This document shows, piece after piece, positions 1 through 10,276 of a stretch of 64,000 bases of DNA. The position numbers and the translations under genes are program-made. The notes under the pieces are model-generated. The model worked only from the letters and a program-made list of their open reading frames with translations, had not been told where the DNA came from and ran no database searches. The DNA comes from Paracoccaceae bacterium. GTDB lineage: Bacteria > Pseudomonadota > Alphaproteobacteria > Rhodobacterales > Rhodobacteraceae. Where the stretch lies: the NCBI GenBank assembly GCA_902635985.1, contig CACPPZ010000004.1, positions 18,948 to 82,947 of the forward strand, given 5' to 3'. Positions within the stretch are counted from its first letter, which is position 1; every line of letters begins with the position of its first letter.

Positions 1-654
1 TGCTATGCCATTACGCTTTAGACCCTTAACAATCTGAGCTTTCTCATTGGCAATTCCAGCGATGTCTCCAAATGCGACCAAGTGAGCTTCGGCAATCGCG
101 GTGATAAATACTACGTCGGCTGAAGTCATTTTTGCCAATGGTTCGATTTCACCAGGTTTATTCATTCCAATTTCCACTACGGCGTAAGTTGCGTCCATTG
201 GCAAAGTAGCTAGTGTTAGAGGAACGCCAAGATGATTATTAAAACTGGCAGGTGAAGCGTGCGTTTTTCCCTGAAGCTCTAAAATAGTTTTGAGCATATT
301 TTTAGAGGAAGTTTTCCCAACTGATCCAGTTATGGCAACCAGTTTCGCTTGACTTCTTTTTCTTCTATATCTAGCCAGATTTTCAAGCGCTTCCTGAACG
401 CAGGAAACCAAAACTAGAGGAGTGTTCGAAGAGATTTCCGCAGGAACATGATCAACCAGAGCCGCTTTAGCACCCAATTTTATAGCGTCATTAATAAAAT
501 TGTGCCCATCACGCTTTCCTTTTATTGCAACAAATAATTCATTAGTCTTAATCAATCTACTATCAATGGAAACGCCTGTAATACCGTCATTACCCCAGTC
601 ACCTAATAAATCGCCTGCTGTGGCTTTGACTAAATCAGTTTGAGACCAAAGCAT
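1..654 (-). CDS. murF: UDP-N-acetylmuramoyl-tripeptide--D-alanyl-D-alanine ligase (partial, C-terminus outside window)
   Basis: Open minus frame beginning at CAT 652-654, overlapping the murE stop; position after murE in a dcw cluster; reverse complement reads like Mur ligase central domain. Confidence 0.8.
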   Translation of the reverse strand, partial: MLWSQTDLVKATAGDLLGDWGNDGITGVSIDSRLIKTNELFVAIKGKRDGHNFINDAIKLGAKAALVDHVPAEISSNTPLVLVSCVQEALENLARYRRKRSQAKLVAITGSVGKTSSKNMLKTILELQGKTHASPASFNNHLGVPLTLATLPMDATYAVVEIGMNKPGEIEPLAKMTSADVVFITAIAEAHLVAFGDIAGIANEKAQIVKGLKRNGIA

Positions 655-2141
655 CACAATGCTCCATCCAAGGCTTCAACCGATATAGATGCTTGTTCGG
701 CATCATCAAACGGAAGAATGTCATCGCCGATGACCTGTCCAGTTTCGTGTCCTTTTCCACATATTAACAAAGCATCGCCCGGATCAAGCATATCAACCGC
801 TCTTAGAATTGCTTCCGCCCTATCCCCAAACTCATGAACTGCACCAGGATCAATTCCCTGAAGTACCATTTGCCGGATTTTTGATGGATCTTCAGTTCTA
901 GGATTATCGTCCGTAACTATTACTACATCAGCGTTTTGAGAGGCTGCAACGCCCATAAGAGGCCTTTTAGATTGATCACGATCTCCACCAGCCCCAATTA
1001 CCGATATTATTCTTCCAAATACGTGCGGCCGGAGTGATTTTATTGCGGTCTCTATTGCATCAGGAGTATGTGCGTAATCAACAAATACATTCGCTCCATT
1101 TGCTCTTGAGGCAGCAAGTTCCATTCGACCTCTAACAGTTATTAAATTATGAAGTATATTGAAAACGTCTTGAGGTTTTGAGCCTAGCGAAATAACCAAC
1201 GCAGCGGCCATAAGAACATTTTGAGCTTGAAAACCACCAATTAAATTTAATCTTTTTTGATAAATATTACCATCGTATTCAAAGAGAACTTCCTGACCAG
1301 AACTATCAAAACTTTGCTTTTTTAATTCAATATTTGAGTGTTTAGATGCTCCCAAAGTAATAACTGAGTGACCTAGTGCTTTGATTTCCTCCGCGAGTAC
1401 CTTTATTCTATCATCATCAACATTAATTACGGCAGTCTTATCAATCGGAAGAAGTTGTCTAAATAATAATGCTTTAGCATCAAAATACCTCTCAAGAGAT
1501 TTATGATAATCCAAATGATCTTGAGAAAAATTAGTAAATCCTGCCCCAGAAAACTGAACGCCATCTAAACGACTTTGATGAAGACCGTGGCTTGAAGCTT
1601 CAAGTGCAACATGATCTATTCCATTCGCCTTCAAAGTAGAAAGCAATTCATGCATTTCCAAAGCGTCAGGCGTTGTATGCTTTAATGGCTGTGTCCATGA
1701 TCCAAGAACTCCTGTGGTTCCTATACTAACAGCCTCAATTTCTAAATTACTCCAAATTTGCTGACAGAAGCTTGCTACAGATGTCTTACCATTGGTACCG
1801 GTAACTGCCACTATCTTAGCAGGCTGTTGATCAAACCAAAGCGCAGCACAGCGGGCTAAGGTTTCTCTTGGCTTTTCCACAACTATAAAAACAACATCTT
1901 CCGACTTTGAATTAGTCAAATATTTTGAATAACCCATCTTGTCGGTAAGAATAGCAATAGCACCAGCTTGAATTGCTGAAGACGCAAAGCTTATACCATG
2001 GGAATTTACACCAGGTAGCGCCGCAAATAGGAAACCAGCCTGCACTTTCCTACTATCTTGAGTAATACCAGTTATAGATAGGTTTTCACAACTTTGAATA
2101 GTAAGACCTAACTCAGACAATGTTTTTGTTTGTAAATTCAT
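654..2141 (-). CDS. murE: UDP-N-acetylmuramoyl-L-alanyl-D-glutamate--2,6-diaminopimelate ligase
   Basis: Mur ligase motifs VTGTNGKTS and DNPRTEDP (meso-DAP specificity type); cluster context. Confidence 0.95.
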   Translation of the reverse strand: MNLQTKTLSELGLTIQSCENLSITGITQDSRKVQAGFLFAALPGVNSHGISFASSAIQAGAIAILTDKMGYSKYLTNSKSEDVVFIVVEKPRETLARCAALWFDQQPAKIVAVTGTNGKTSVASFCQQIWSNLEIEAVSIGTTGVLGSWTQPLKHTTPDALEMHELLSTLKANGIDHVALEASSHGLHQSRLDGVQFSGAGFTNFSQDHLDYHKSLERYFDAKALLFRQLLPIDKTAVINVDDDRIKVLAEEIKALGHSVITLGASKHSNIELKKQSFDSSGQEVLFEYDGNIYQKRLNLIGGFQAQNVLMAAALVISLGSKPQDVFNILHNLITVRGRMELAASRANGANVFVDYAHTPDAIETAIKSLRPHVFGRIISVIGAGGDRDQSKRPLMGVAASQNADVVIVTDDNPRTEDPSKIRQMVLQGIDPGAVHEFGDRAEAILRAVDMLDPGDALLICGKGHETGQVIGDDILPFDDAEQASISVEALDGAL

Positions 2142-2181
2142 AGAAAATGTATGCTGTTAATTCGATTATTATAAGGATACC

Positions 2182-3984
2182 TTAGTTCATCCTTGCAGGC
2201 AAAACTTTGAATAAGGAGTCGTTGTTATTTTCCGGCCTTAAGCCTAATAATGGGGCTATTCTAGTAATTATTTCTGCCGCCACGGGTACGGCTGTCCACC
2301 CAGCAGTACGCCTAGCCTCTTCTCCAGTTCTATCTTCAGGCTCATCCATTGTTACAACCAAAACGTATTTTGGATTGCCTGCCGGAAAAAGTGCAGCAAA
2401 ATTTGTTATGACTTTGTCATCATAGTATCTACCAGTAGGGCTAGGCTTATCAGCAGTACCAGTTTTACCAGCCACTGGGTAACCTGGCACCTCCGCCATG
2501 GTGGCAGTACCATCCGTAACTACGCTTCTTAGCATAGAAAGAGCCTGCTTAGACACCACTTCGGAAATGACCCTATTTCCATATTTATAATTTTCCTGGA
2601 TTTGCAGTGTGGGCGTCACCTTGTACCCACCATTTCCTATTGAGGCATACGCAGCCGCTAAATGGAGAGGGGTAGCTGACAAGCCGTGCCCATATGAAAT
2701 CGTCATTGTTGATAATTCAGACCACTTTTTGGGGAGCAATGGCTTACCTCCAGACGCCTCCACCATTTCTAATGGAACAGTATCAAAAAAACCCAATGAT
2801 TTCAGAAACTTTTGCTGATTAGCTGACCCTATTTCCCGTGCAATTCGGGCTGTTCCAATATTCGAAGATTTTGAGATTACTTTTTTAACGGGCAGTTCGG
2901 ATCCATAATTGCGATAATCCCGTATTTTAAATTTTCCCCAACTTAATGGACCACTAACATTAATAATAGTTTCAGGAGAAACAAGATTAAGCTCAAGTGC
3001 CTGCGCTATAGCAAAAATTTTAAATGTTGAGCCCAATTCATATACGCCTTGAATTGCTCTATTGAATAATGGACTATTTGCCGGATCACCACTCGCAGGT
3101 AATTTAGGCCTATGATTAGGATCAAAGTCAGGAAGCGATGAAAGTGAAATTATTTCCCCATTATTAACATCCATTAAAACAGCAGCTGCCCCTTTGGCGT
3201 CAAGAAGCGACATCCCACTAGCCAGCACATTCTCCACAGCGGCCTGTATGGTTAGGTCGATAGAAAGTTTAAGAGGGTCTGCCGATGATGACGGGCTCCT
3301 CAACCTTTTATCAAATGTTTTTTCTACACCGGCAACTCCGATTACTTCGGCAGAATGTACCCCTTCCCGACCAAAGCTAGCGCCTCCAAGAACATGTGAT
3401 GCCAATCTTCCATTTGGATAAAGCCGCATTTCTCTTGGACCGAAACGTAGTCCAGGATCTCCTAGATCGTGAACAGCTTGATAAGCTTCTGGACTAATAC
3501 GTTTTTTAATCCAGAGGAACTTCCTTTTGCTGGTGAAATCTTTGTAAAGTTTTTCCGCCTTCAAATCTGGGAAAATTTGCGCAAGCCCATCTGCTGCTTT
3601 TCTTGGATCAGTTAAATGAGCAGTTTCAACATAAAGCGAATGAGTATCCAGATTTGTTGCCAAGATTCGTCCTCTCCTATCAACGATATTTGCTCTTTGA
3701 GCAACGATAGATGAGCCTAATGGCTGAACCTGCATCTCGTACGGATCTGAGGCCGCCAAATGCCCCATCCGAACGACTAAAACGCCATATAGACAGAAAA
3801 AAACTGTGGCAAGTACTACCAATCGGCCTTTTGCTTTAATATATTCTCGACTACTAATCTCCCGGTTGCGCTGTCTAGTATTTTCTTGCTCAATTGCGTC
3901 AGTATTTTCGCCTCTTTCTCTTGCCGCAAGCACCCTACCGAGCGGCCTTAAGGGTATTCTAACATTAGACTTAATCATTGTCAT
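2182..3984 (-). CDS. ftsI: Peptidoglycan D,D-transpeptidase FtsI (PBP3)
   Basis: N-terminal TM segment, SxxK (GSTFKIF), SxN (SSN), KTGTA motifs. Confidence 0.93.
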   Translation of the reverse strand: MTMIKSNVRIPLRPLGRVLAARERGENTDAIEQENTRQRNREISSREYIKAKGRLVVLATVFFCLYGVLVVRMGHLAASDPYEMQVQPLGSSIVAQRANIVDRRGRILATNLDTHSLYVETAHLTDPRKAADGLAQIFPDLKAEKLYKDFTSKRKFLWIKKRISPEAYQAVHDLGDPGLRFGPREMRLYPNGRLASHVLGGASFGREGVHSAEVIGVAGVEKTFDKRLRSPSSSADPLKLSIDLTIQAAVENVLASGMSLLDAKGAAAVLMDVNNGEIISLSSLPDFDPNHRPKLPASGDPANSPLFNRAIQGVYELGSTFKIFAIAQALELNLVSPETIINVSGPLSWGKFKIRDYRNYGSELPVKKVISKSSNIGTARIAREIGSANQQKFLKSLGFFDTVPLEMVEASGGKPLLPKKWSELSTMTISYGHGLSATPLHLAAAYASIGNGGYKVTPTLQIQENYKYGNRVISEVVSKQALSMLRSVVTDGTATMAEVPGYPVAGKTGTADKPSPTGRYYDDKVITNFAALFPAGNPKYVLVVTMDEPEDRTGEEARRTAGWTAVPVAAEIITRIAPLLGLRPENNNDSLFKVLPARMN

Positions 3985-4330
3985 ATAACCTGACTTCAGA
4001 TTGAGAAATCTTTGGACTCAAATTAGAGCTCCACTTAATATTACTTGCTCTCTGATTTAAGCGGTTAACCTCTCCAAAATTTGCCGCTCTAATTGGACCC
4101 AATTTTAATTGATCAAAACCAAGGTTTGTCAAATGAATAAGACGCTCGGGTCGATTTAAATATGCCCACTCCGCTTTTAGTGCAGCCAATTTTGCTCTAG
4201 CTTTTCCGATTTCCGCCTGTAACTCTTCAGATTTTTTCATAGCCATCTGGGTTTTTACATTTTCTTGATAAGCCCAATATGCGAGAGTGATAATTAAACC
4301 GAATGTGATGATGTAAAACAAGTTACGCAT
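3971..4330 (-). CDS. ftsL: Cell division protein FtsL-like
   Basis: Small single-TM coiled-coil protein between rsmH and ftsI; likely start is MRNLFYII at 4330, not 4360. Confidence 0.75.
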   Translation of the reverse strand: MRNLFYIITFGLIITLAYWAYQENVKTQMAMKKSEELQAEIGKARAKLAALKAEWAYLNRPERLIHLTNLGFDQLKLGPIRAANFGEVNRLNQRASNIKWSSNLSPKISQSEVRLYDND

Positions 4331-5324
4331 TATACTTTCCTTCGAGCAACGGAACGCCAAGCTGGCTTGGCAAAAGATTTGGACCTGGCTCAGAGCTCAA
4401 TCTTTTTGCTATTCTGAGCTTTGCTGATCTCGACCTAGGGTTTTGTAAAAGTTCTGGGTCTGGAGCAACAATTGCCTTTCTATTCAATATTTCAAAATGT
4501 TTTTCTTTACTTTTTAATTCAGGCGCATATCGGTTGGAATTTCCTGCGGAGCCACTTCGAAGTTGTAAAAAACGTTTTACGATCCGATCTTCGAGTGAGT
4601 GAAATGTAACTATCGCTAGTATGCCTCCACAGCGAAGCGCTTTCTCTGCAGCGAATAACGCTTTATAAAGCTCATTGAATTCATCATTAGTTGCTATTCT
4701 TAATGCCTGAAATGATCGCGTTGCAGGATGACTTGCTCCGGGCTTTTTCCGCGGCAAACAATTCTCAATTACATTAGATAGATCCAAAGTAGACGTGAAA
4801 GGTTTCTCAGTTCGCCTTCTGACGATGGCATTTGCAATGCGGCGGCTTGATCTTTCCTCACCAAAAAAGTAGAGAATGTTCGCGATTTCAGACTGGGCTA
4901 AATTATTAACTAGGTCTGCAGCACTGGGACCACTCCCAGACATTCGCATATCCAAAGGACCGTCTTTTATAAATGAGAAGCCACGATTGGGCTCATCAAT
5001 TTGCATTGACGAAAGGCCCAAATCAAGCACTATACCGTCAAAACTTGATCCATACTTACCTAAGTTAGAAAACTTATCATTGTGTAATTGAATTCTATTT
5101 GCGTAATTGCTGATCCATTCCTTTGCTAAATCAAAGACATGGGGATCTCTATCGATCGAAATAACGTTATCAGCCCCTGCCTCAAGTAATGCTCGGGTGT
5201 AACCACCCGCACCAAAAGTTCCATCTAACCAAGTTCCTGAGACCGGAAAAATCAAGTTTATAATAGGCTCAATTAAAACAGGAGTATGCGGTAAGTCAGA
5301 AACAGATAACTTCATATCACTCAT
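4323..5324 (-). CDS. rsmH: 16S rRNA (cytosine(1402)-N(4))-methyltransferase
   Basis: HTPVLIEPI, DGTFGAGGYTRALLE, RSFQALRIATNDE, SLEDRIVKRF motifs; cluster context. Confidence 0.95.
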   Translation of the reverse strand: MSDMKLSVSDLPHTPVLIEPIINLIFPVSGTWLDGTFGAGGYTRALLEAGADNVISIDRDPHVFDLAKEWISNYANRIQLHNDKFSNLGKYGSSFDGIVLDLGLSSMQIDEPNRGFSFIKDGPLDMRMSGSGPSAADLVNNLAQSEIANILYFFGEERSSRRIANAIVRRRTEKPFTSTLDLSNVIENCLPRKKPGASHPATRSFQALRIATNDEFNELYKALFAAEKALRCGGILAIVTFHSLEDRIVKRFLQLRSGSAGNSNRYAPELKSKEKHFEILNRKAIVAPDPELLQNPRSRSAKLRIAKRLSSEPGPNLLPSQLGVPLLEGKYNA

Positions 5325-5832
5325 CTGGTTGACGTTCAGAGGCGTCTAAATAAATTAAAGGATCAAAGTCTTCCGGCAACGACTGCAGCCAAGCATTAGC
5401 CTTGTCCTGATCCTCTTGAAAAGTTTCTGGTTTCCATATTTGAAATGTATCACCGGACGCAATAAAGTATGCTTCTGCCTTTATTCCTATTTTTTCTCTT
5501 AATTTATGAGGAATGACTAATCTTCCAGTATCATCAACTGATGTTGGAAAACTTTGACCATGAAATAGCCTCTCTAGCATTTTTCGTTGAATGGACCCCC
5601 TGGGCAGATCACTAATTTTCTGATCAACTTCATCAATTGCGTCAATCGTGTAGCACTCAAGAAAGTTTTTTCTGCTGTCTCCATAAACAATGACGAGCTC
5701 CGGCTGAAGTCCATCCGTCCATGCGGGGTCACACGCCTCAATCACACGCCGAAACAGAGCAGGAATAGAAACCCTACCCTTACTATCAACTTTATAAAGA
5801 CCTTCACCTCGAAATCTACGCACCAACTTCAA
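5317..5832 (-). CDS. mraZ: Division/cell wall cluster transcriptional regulator MraZ
   Basis: Two AbrB-like repeats (VDSKGRVSIPALFR; VDDTGRLVIPHKLRE); immediately upstream of rsmH. Confidence 0.92.
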   Translation of the reverse strand: MKLVRRFRGEGLYKVDSKGRVSIPALFRRVIEACDPAWTDGLQPELVIVYGDSRKNFLECYTIDAIDEVDQKISDLPRGSIQRKMLERLFHGQSFPTSVDDTGRLVIPHKLREKIGIKAEAYFIASGDTFQIWKPETFQEDQDKANAWLQSLPEDFDPLIYLDASERQPDE

Positions 5833-6390
5833 TCACCCAACAAATCTCGTTCCATGGAACACGAACGAAAAGACGGACCGGGCTACTGCCACTGCCCAAT
5901 CCGTCGAATTCGTGCCCGACCACTTCAGGCTACATTGAAGCGCGACATCTGGGGGGGAAATGTGTCTGCGCTCCAACTATTTTGATGAAATTGGGGCCTG
6001 TATGAAACCTGACTTTCACTTTAGGATCTTAGCGTCCCTTATTAATCCCTAATCATCATGCACCCATTTGTGCACGAGCATTCTAAATAATGCAAGAAAA
6101 AAATGGGAATTTATGGGAATTTAATATACAAATTTAAGAAATAAAAAATTATAGGCCTAGCAGGCACAATATATAGTATATTAATATTCTTTGATAACTA
6201 TATAAAGATTTACAATTTAAATAAAAAAAATCTAAATATCAAAAGATTTTAGAATTTTGTTGATATTTTACTCAGATTTAATAAAATTTGATGATATTAC
6301 CACGTATTCCCAACTGGATTTAAAAAAATTTATAAATTTGTTATTTGTTTAATTGCAATGACAGTCATCTAGTACTAGGGTTTTATTAAG

Positions 6391-6562
6391 TTTGGTGTGG
6401 AAGAGATTCCACTTAATAGGGAATCCGGTGCGGCTTATTGTGTTTAATCCAAATCCGGAACTGCCCCCGCAACTGTAGGCGGTTAGCAGCGTTAGAACAG
6501 CCACTGGAATAGTCTGGGAAGGCCTAACGAAGCAAAGATCCGCAAGTCAGGAGACCTGCCAA
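6391..6562 (+). promoter_or_regulatory. Cobalamin (AdoCbl-type) riboswitch
   Basis: Sequential conserved segments CCGGTG, AATCCGGAACTGCCCCCGCAACTGTAGGCGG, GCCACTGG, GGGAAGGCC, AAGTCAGGAGACCTGCC; directly upstream of btuB-like gene. Confidence 0.95.
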
Positions 6563-6679
6563 CCTGTCACCTTATCCGTGAGCGGGGCGCTCTATGGGTT
6601 GCGGTAATTCCGTTGTGGTGAAGATTACACATCGGAAAGGTCAATCCTTTCTAGAAAGTACAATTTACTTGGCACGTCA

Positions 6680-8488
6680 GTGCCTATGAAAGGGTCTAAT
6701 ATGAATAAACTATTAAAAATAACTGGCCTATTATTTGTATCCGCTAGTATCAGCTTTGCGGAGGAAACATACGATCTAGGCGAAATATATGTGAGCGCTG
6801 GCCTGCAAGAGATTAATATAAATAAAACTGGGTCAAGCGTTCTGGTTTTGCAGTCCAACGAGCTTAATGCAAACGTATTCGACGCAATAAATTTATTAGA
6901 CGCCCAGTCAGGTATAGCAATGTCATCGTCGGGTGGAGTGGGCTCCCAAACAGGCATAAGATTGCGAGGTTTATCACAAAGCTACGTCGCTGTTCGAGTG
7001 GACGGTGTGGATGTTTCTGATCCAACTGGGACACAAAATAGTTACGACTTCGGTGGCATTATGCCATCAGGATTTGACCAAATTGAAATTTTGAAGGGGT
7101 CTCAGTCAGCAATTTACGGGTCAGAAGCGATCGGGGGTGTTATAAACTTCAAAACGAGCACCTCAGAGACCATTGGTAAAAAAACTGAAACAAACGTAAC
7201 ATTGGGTTCAAACAATACATTAGCAGCAAATTTTAAATATTCTCAAACTCAGGAACTTGGGAGCTATGCCCTTTCAATAAGTAACATGTCTACTGACGGT
7301 TTTTCAGCGAAATCTGATAATGACGAGGCAGACCCCTACAGCAAGACAGAGTTTAGGTTTGTATTAGACCAAAATATCAATGAGCAACTAATTCTTGGCG
7401 CAACTGCTTTATATTCTGATGAAAACATTGATTATGATGGTTTTACTCACGAGACCGACCATATTGACAGAAACCGATCAGCAGGAAGTATCTATGCATC
7501 TTTTGAGTCAGGGTCCATTACAAATAAAATTACAAGATCTTTCTCTAAAACTGATAGGTACGATCTTAATGGATGGAATAAGAGCTTCATTGGACACCGC
7601 GATGTCTGGAATTATACAGGACAGACTATTGTTAATGGGGCTAATTTTACCTTTGGCTATGAAGAAAGTGTGGAGGAAGCTAAGATTGATGGACAAGCTA
7701 AAGACTACAAAGAAACAGCATTAATTTCTGAAATACTTTACTCAATTGGCAAGAGCAGTGACATATCATTGGCAGCAAGGCAAACCAGCTCAGAAAATTA
7801 TGGAGATGACACAACTTTCCGGATTGCAGCTATTAACAGACATGAAGATGAATTAATCAGTCGATTAGTTTTGAGTAGCGGCTTTAGAGCTCCATCACTT
7901 TACGAGCTTTTTGATAGTTACTACGGAAATTCAACATTTACTCCTGAAACAAGCCTTAATGCTGAAATTGGATTAGAGAAAAAATTAAACGACTCAAACA
8001 ATGTGAGTGCAACCATATTCAACAATACAATTGATAATTTAATAGAGTTTAACAACGACAAATTTATTTATGAGCAAAATAATGGTAGTACGGAAACTAG
8101 TGGACTCGAACTTTCCTCAAAAATGAGTATAAACAATACGCTCACTTTCAATGCAAATTATACTTACACCACGTCTGAAACTGGCGAAGTTAAGGCAGTA
8201 AGAGTTCCAAAACATGACTTAGTTTTGGCAATTGAAAGCCAGTTCAGTGAAAAATTTAGTAGCTTGGTTTCTCTAAGGGTAGCAAGAGACGTTGAAGATA
8301 CTGTTTGGCCAGCTAACGTTCAGATGCCAAATTATGAAGTTTTGGATATTTCTTTTACTTACGACATAAACGACAAATCTTCTGCGTATCTGCAAGTCCA
8401 AAATGTAGCAGACGAAAACTACGAGACAATCAAAGGATACAATACAGGGGGCCGTCAGTTCTTTGCGGGTATACATGCCTCGTTTTAG
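6680..8488 (+). CDS. btuB: TonB-dependent receptor, cobalamin (BtuB-like)
   Basis: Signal peptide, plug domain (GIRLRGLSQSYVAVRVDGVDVSDPTG), C-terminal beta-barrel ending in F; riboswitch upstream; likely start ATG 6701 (MNKLLKITG). Confidence 0.88.
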   Translation: MPMKGSNMNKLLKITGLLFVSASISFAEETYDLGEIYVSAGLQEININKTGSSVLVLQSNELNANVFDAINLLDAQSGIAMSSSGGVGSQTGIRLRGLSQSYVAVRVDGVDVSDPTGTQNSYDFGGIMPSGFDQIEILKGSQSAIYGSEAIGGVINFKTSTSETIGKKTETNVTLGSNNTLAANFKYSQTQELGSYALSISNMSTDGFSAKSDNDEADPYSKTEFRFVLDQNINEQLILGATALYSDENIDYDGFTHETDHIDRNRSAGSIYASFESGSITNKITRSFSKTDRYDLNGWNKSFIGHRDVWNYTGQTIVNGANFTFGYEESVEEAKIDGQAKDYKETALISEILYSIGKSSDISLAARQTSSENYGDDTTFRIAAINRHEDELISRLVLSSGFRAPSLYELFDSYYGNSTFTPETSLNAEIGLEKKLNDSNNVSATIFNNTIDNLIEFNNDKFIYEQNNGSTETSGLELSSKMSINNTLTFNANYTYTTSETGEVKAVRVPKHDLVLAIESQFSEKFSSLVSLRVARDVEDTVWPANVQMPNYEVLDISFTYDINDKSSAYLQVQNVADENYETIKGYNTGGRQFFAGIHASF

Positions 8489-9302
8489 ACGTTTAGCCTT
8501 ATACATCGTTCTTTATTTTTTGGGGATAAGTGTATCGGCTACCGCAAACACTCCAAGGGTTGTCTCGCTAAATGTCTGCACAGATCAATTTGTTATGCTA
8601 ATAGCAGACGATAATCAGATTGTGTCGCTCTCTGAAATTTCAACAGATATACTATCTTCTGCAATGGCCGCAGAAGCTTCTAAGTATCATCAAAACAATA
8701 GTGGTGCTGAAGAAGTATATTTACTTCAGCCTGATATAGTATTAGCTGGCATCTATACTGCAAAAGCTACTGTAAATATGTTGGAGAGTTTGGGCATTCG
8801 TGTAGAAAAATTCGAGCCAGCAAATACAGTAGAGCAGATCATCGGTAATATAAAAAGAACAGGTCAACTTCTAGGTCATACAGAGCGCGCTAACACACTT
8901 GTTACAAAGTTTGAATCAAGTTTAGAAGAGTTGACAATGGGTATAAATAATAGACCCAGGGCGGCACTATATTATGCGAACGGTTATACAACCGGGAAAA
9001 ACACTCTCTCAGGGCAAATTCTAGATCTGGCAGGGTTTTCAAATATAGCTTCAGAGTTTGATATACATTGGGGTGGGACACTGCCATTAGAGTTATTAAT
9101 TATTGCAAAGCCTGATGTGATTATAACCGGCACAACCTATCCCGGCTCTTCTAGATCTGAAGAAATTCTTAAACACCCTGCACTTAAACCTTTGCGACAT
9201 GTTTCTTCAACCGATGCAAACTGGGTTTGCGGCACCCCACATATTTTGAAGGCTATCGAAGATTTACAAACAATACACCCAGACAAAATGAGCACTCAAT
9301 GA
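8475..9302 (+). CDS. btuF: Cobalamin ABC transporter periplasmic substrate-binding protein (BtuF-like)
   Basis: Signal peptide then PRVVSLNVCTDQFVMLIA fold typical of PF01497 binding proteins; between btuB and btuC; alternative ORF start 8463. Confidence 0.82.
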   Translation: MPRFRRLALYIVLYFLGISVSATANTPRVVSLNVCTDQFVMLIADDNQIVSLSEISTDILSSAMAAEASKYHQNNSGAEEVYLLQPDIVLAGIYTAKATVNMLESLGIRVEKFEPANTVEQIIGNIKRTGQLLGHTERANTLVTKFESSLEELTMGINNRPRAALYYANGYTTGKNTLSGQILDLAGFSNIASEFDIHWGGTLPLELLIIAKPDVIITGTTYPGSSRSEEILKHPALKPLRHVSSTDANWVCGTPHILKAIEDLQTIHPDKMSTQ

Positions 9303-10276
9303 AGTTAAAAATAGCATTAGTAATTTTATTGATCGCTCTTTTTATTTTTTCACTGAGCACTGGTCATGCCACAGCTAGTTTCAGCCAGGGTATGACAGCT
9401 TTGTATTATGGTGATGGCCCTCTTGGCACAGTTATGAGGCAAATAAGACTACCACGCGCTATTTTGGCTATATTAGTCGGCGCATCATTAGGTGTATGCG
9501 GGGCAGCCCTGCAGGGCTATCTCCGAAACCCCCTTGCAGAGCCAGGTTTAATCGGTGTTTCAGGATCAGCGGCACTGGGCGCAGTTATTTCCTTACAGAC
9601 AGGCTTCGCGACCTATGTCTGGATGGGTTTACCTATTGCAGCGTTTTCTTTTGCCACCTTAGCAGTATTGCTTCTCCTGTTGTTGGCAGGCCCTCGAGGA
9701 AGCTCCTTGACACTTATTCTGGCAGGAATTGCGGTAAGCGCCTTAGCCGGCGCATTTACATCGCTCGCTCTTAATTTATCACCAAATCCATATGCAACTT
9801 CTGAAATCATATTTTGGTTAATGGGGTCTCTAGCAGATAGATCTTTCGAACACGTATGGCTAGCGTTACCTTTTTGCTTGATAGGTTGGCTAATGATTGG
9901 GTCTATAGGAAAAGCACTTGATGCATTAACCCTAGGCGAGGGTGTGGCCTCTTCTCTATCCATTTCATTAACAAAAACAAAATTACTCCTCGTATTTGGC
10001 GTTGCTTCTTCGGTCGGTGCAGCGACAGCTGTTTGTGGTGCAATTGGTTTCGTGGGGTTGGTAGTGCCACATTTATTAAGACCACTAGTAAAGGGAAAGC
10101 CATCAACTCTCCTATTAGTTTCTGGTCTTGGAGGCGCCGTCATGGTTCTAGCAGCGGACATAGCAGTTAGGGTAATTTTGCCCGATCGCGACTTAAAACT
10201 TGGAGTCTTGATGGCAATTATTGGCGCCCCATTGTTTTTACACCTTATTTATAAAACGAGGTCGTCCCTACAATGA
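9299..10276 (+). CDS. btuC: Cobalamin/Fe-siderophore-type ABC transporter permease (FecCD family, BtuC-like)
   Basis: RLPRAILAILVGASLGVCGAALQGYLRNPLAEPGLIGVSGSAALGAV signature; start ATG 9299 preferred to 9227. Confidence 0.88.
   Translation: MKLKIALVILLIALFIFSLSTGHATASFSQGMTALYYGDGPLGTVMRQIRLPRAILAILVGASLGVCGAALQGYLRNPLAEPGLIGVSGSAALGAVISLQTGFATYVWMGLPIAAFSFATLAVLLLLLLAGPRGSSLTLILAGIAVSALAGAFTSLALNLSPNPYATSEIIFWLMGSLADRSFEHVWLALPFCLIGWLMIGSIGKALDALTLGEGVASSLSISLTKTKLLLVFGVASSVGAATAVCGAIGFVGLVVPHLLRPLVKGKPSTLLLVSGLGGAVMVLAADIAVRVILPDRDLKLGVLMAIIGAPLFLHLIYKTRSSLQ

Noticed and set aside
5587-5985. 132-aa plus-strand ORF overlapping mraZ
   Set aside because: Antisense shadow of a well-supported mraZ frame; no recognisable motif.
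9613-10161. 182-aa minus-strand ORF inside btuC
   Set aside because: Antisense to a clear FecCD permease; composition consistent with the complementary frame of a TM protein.
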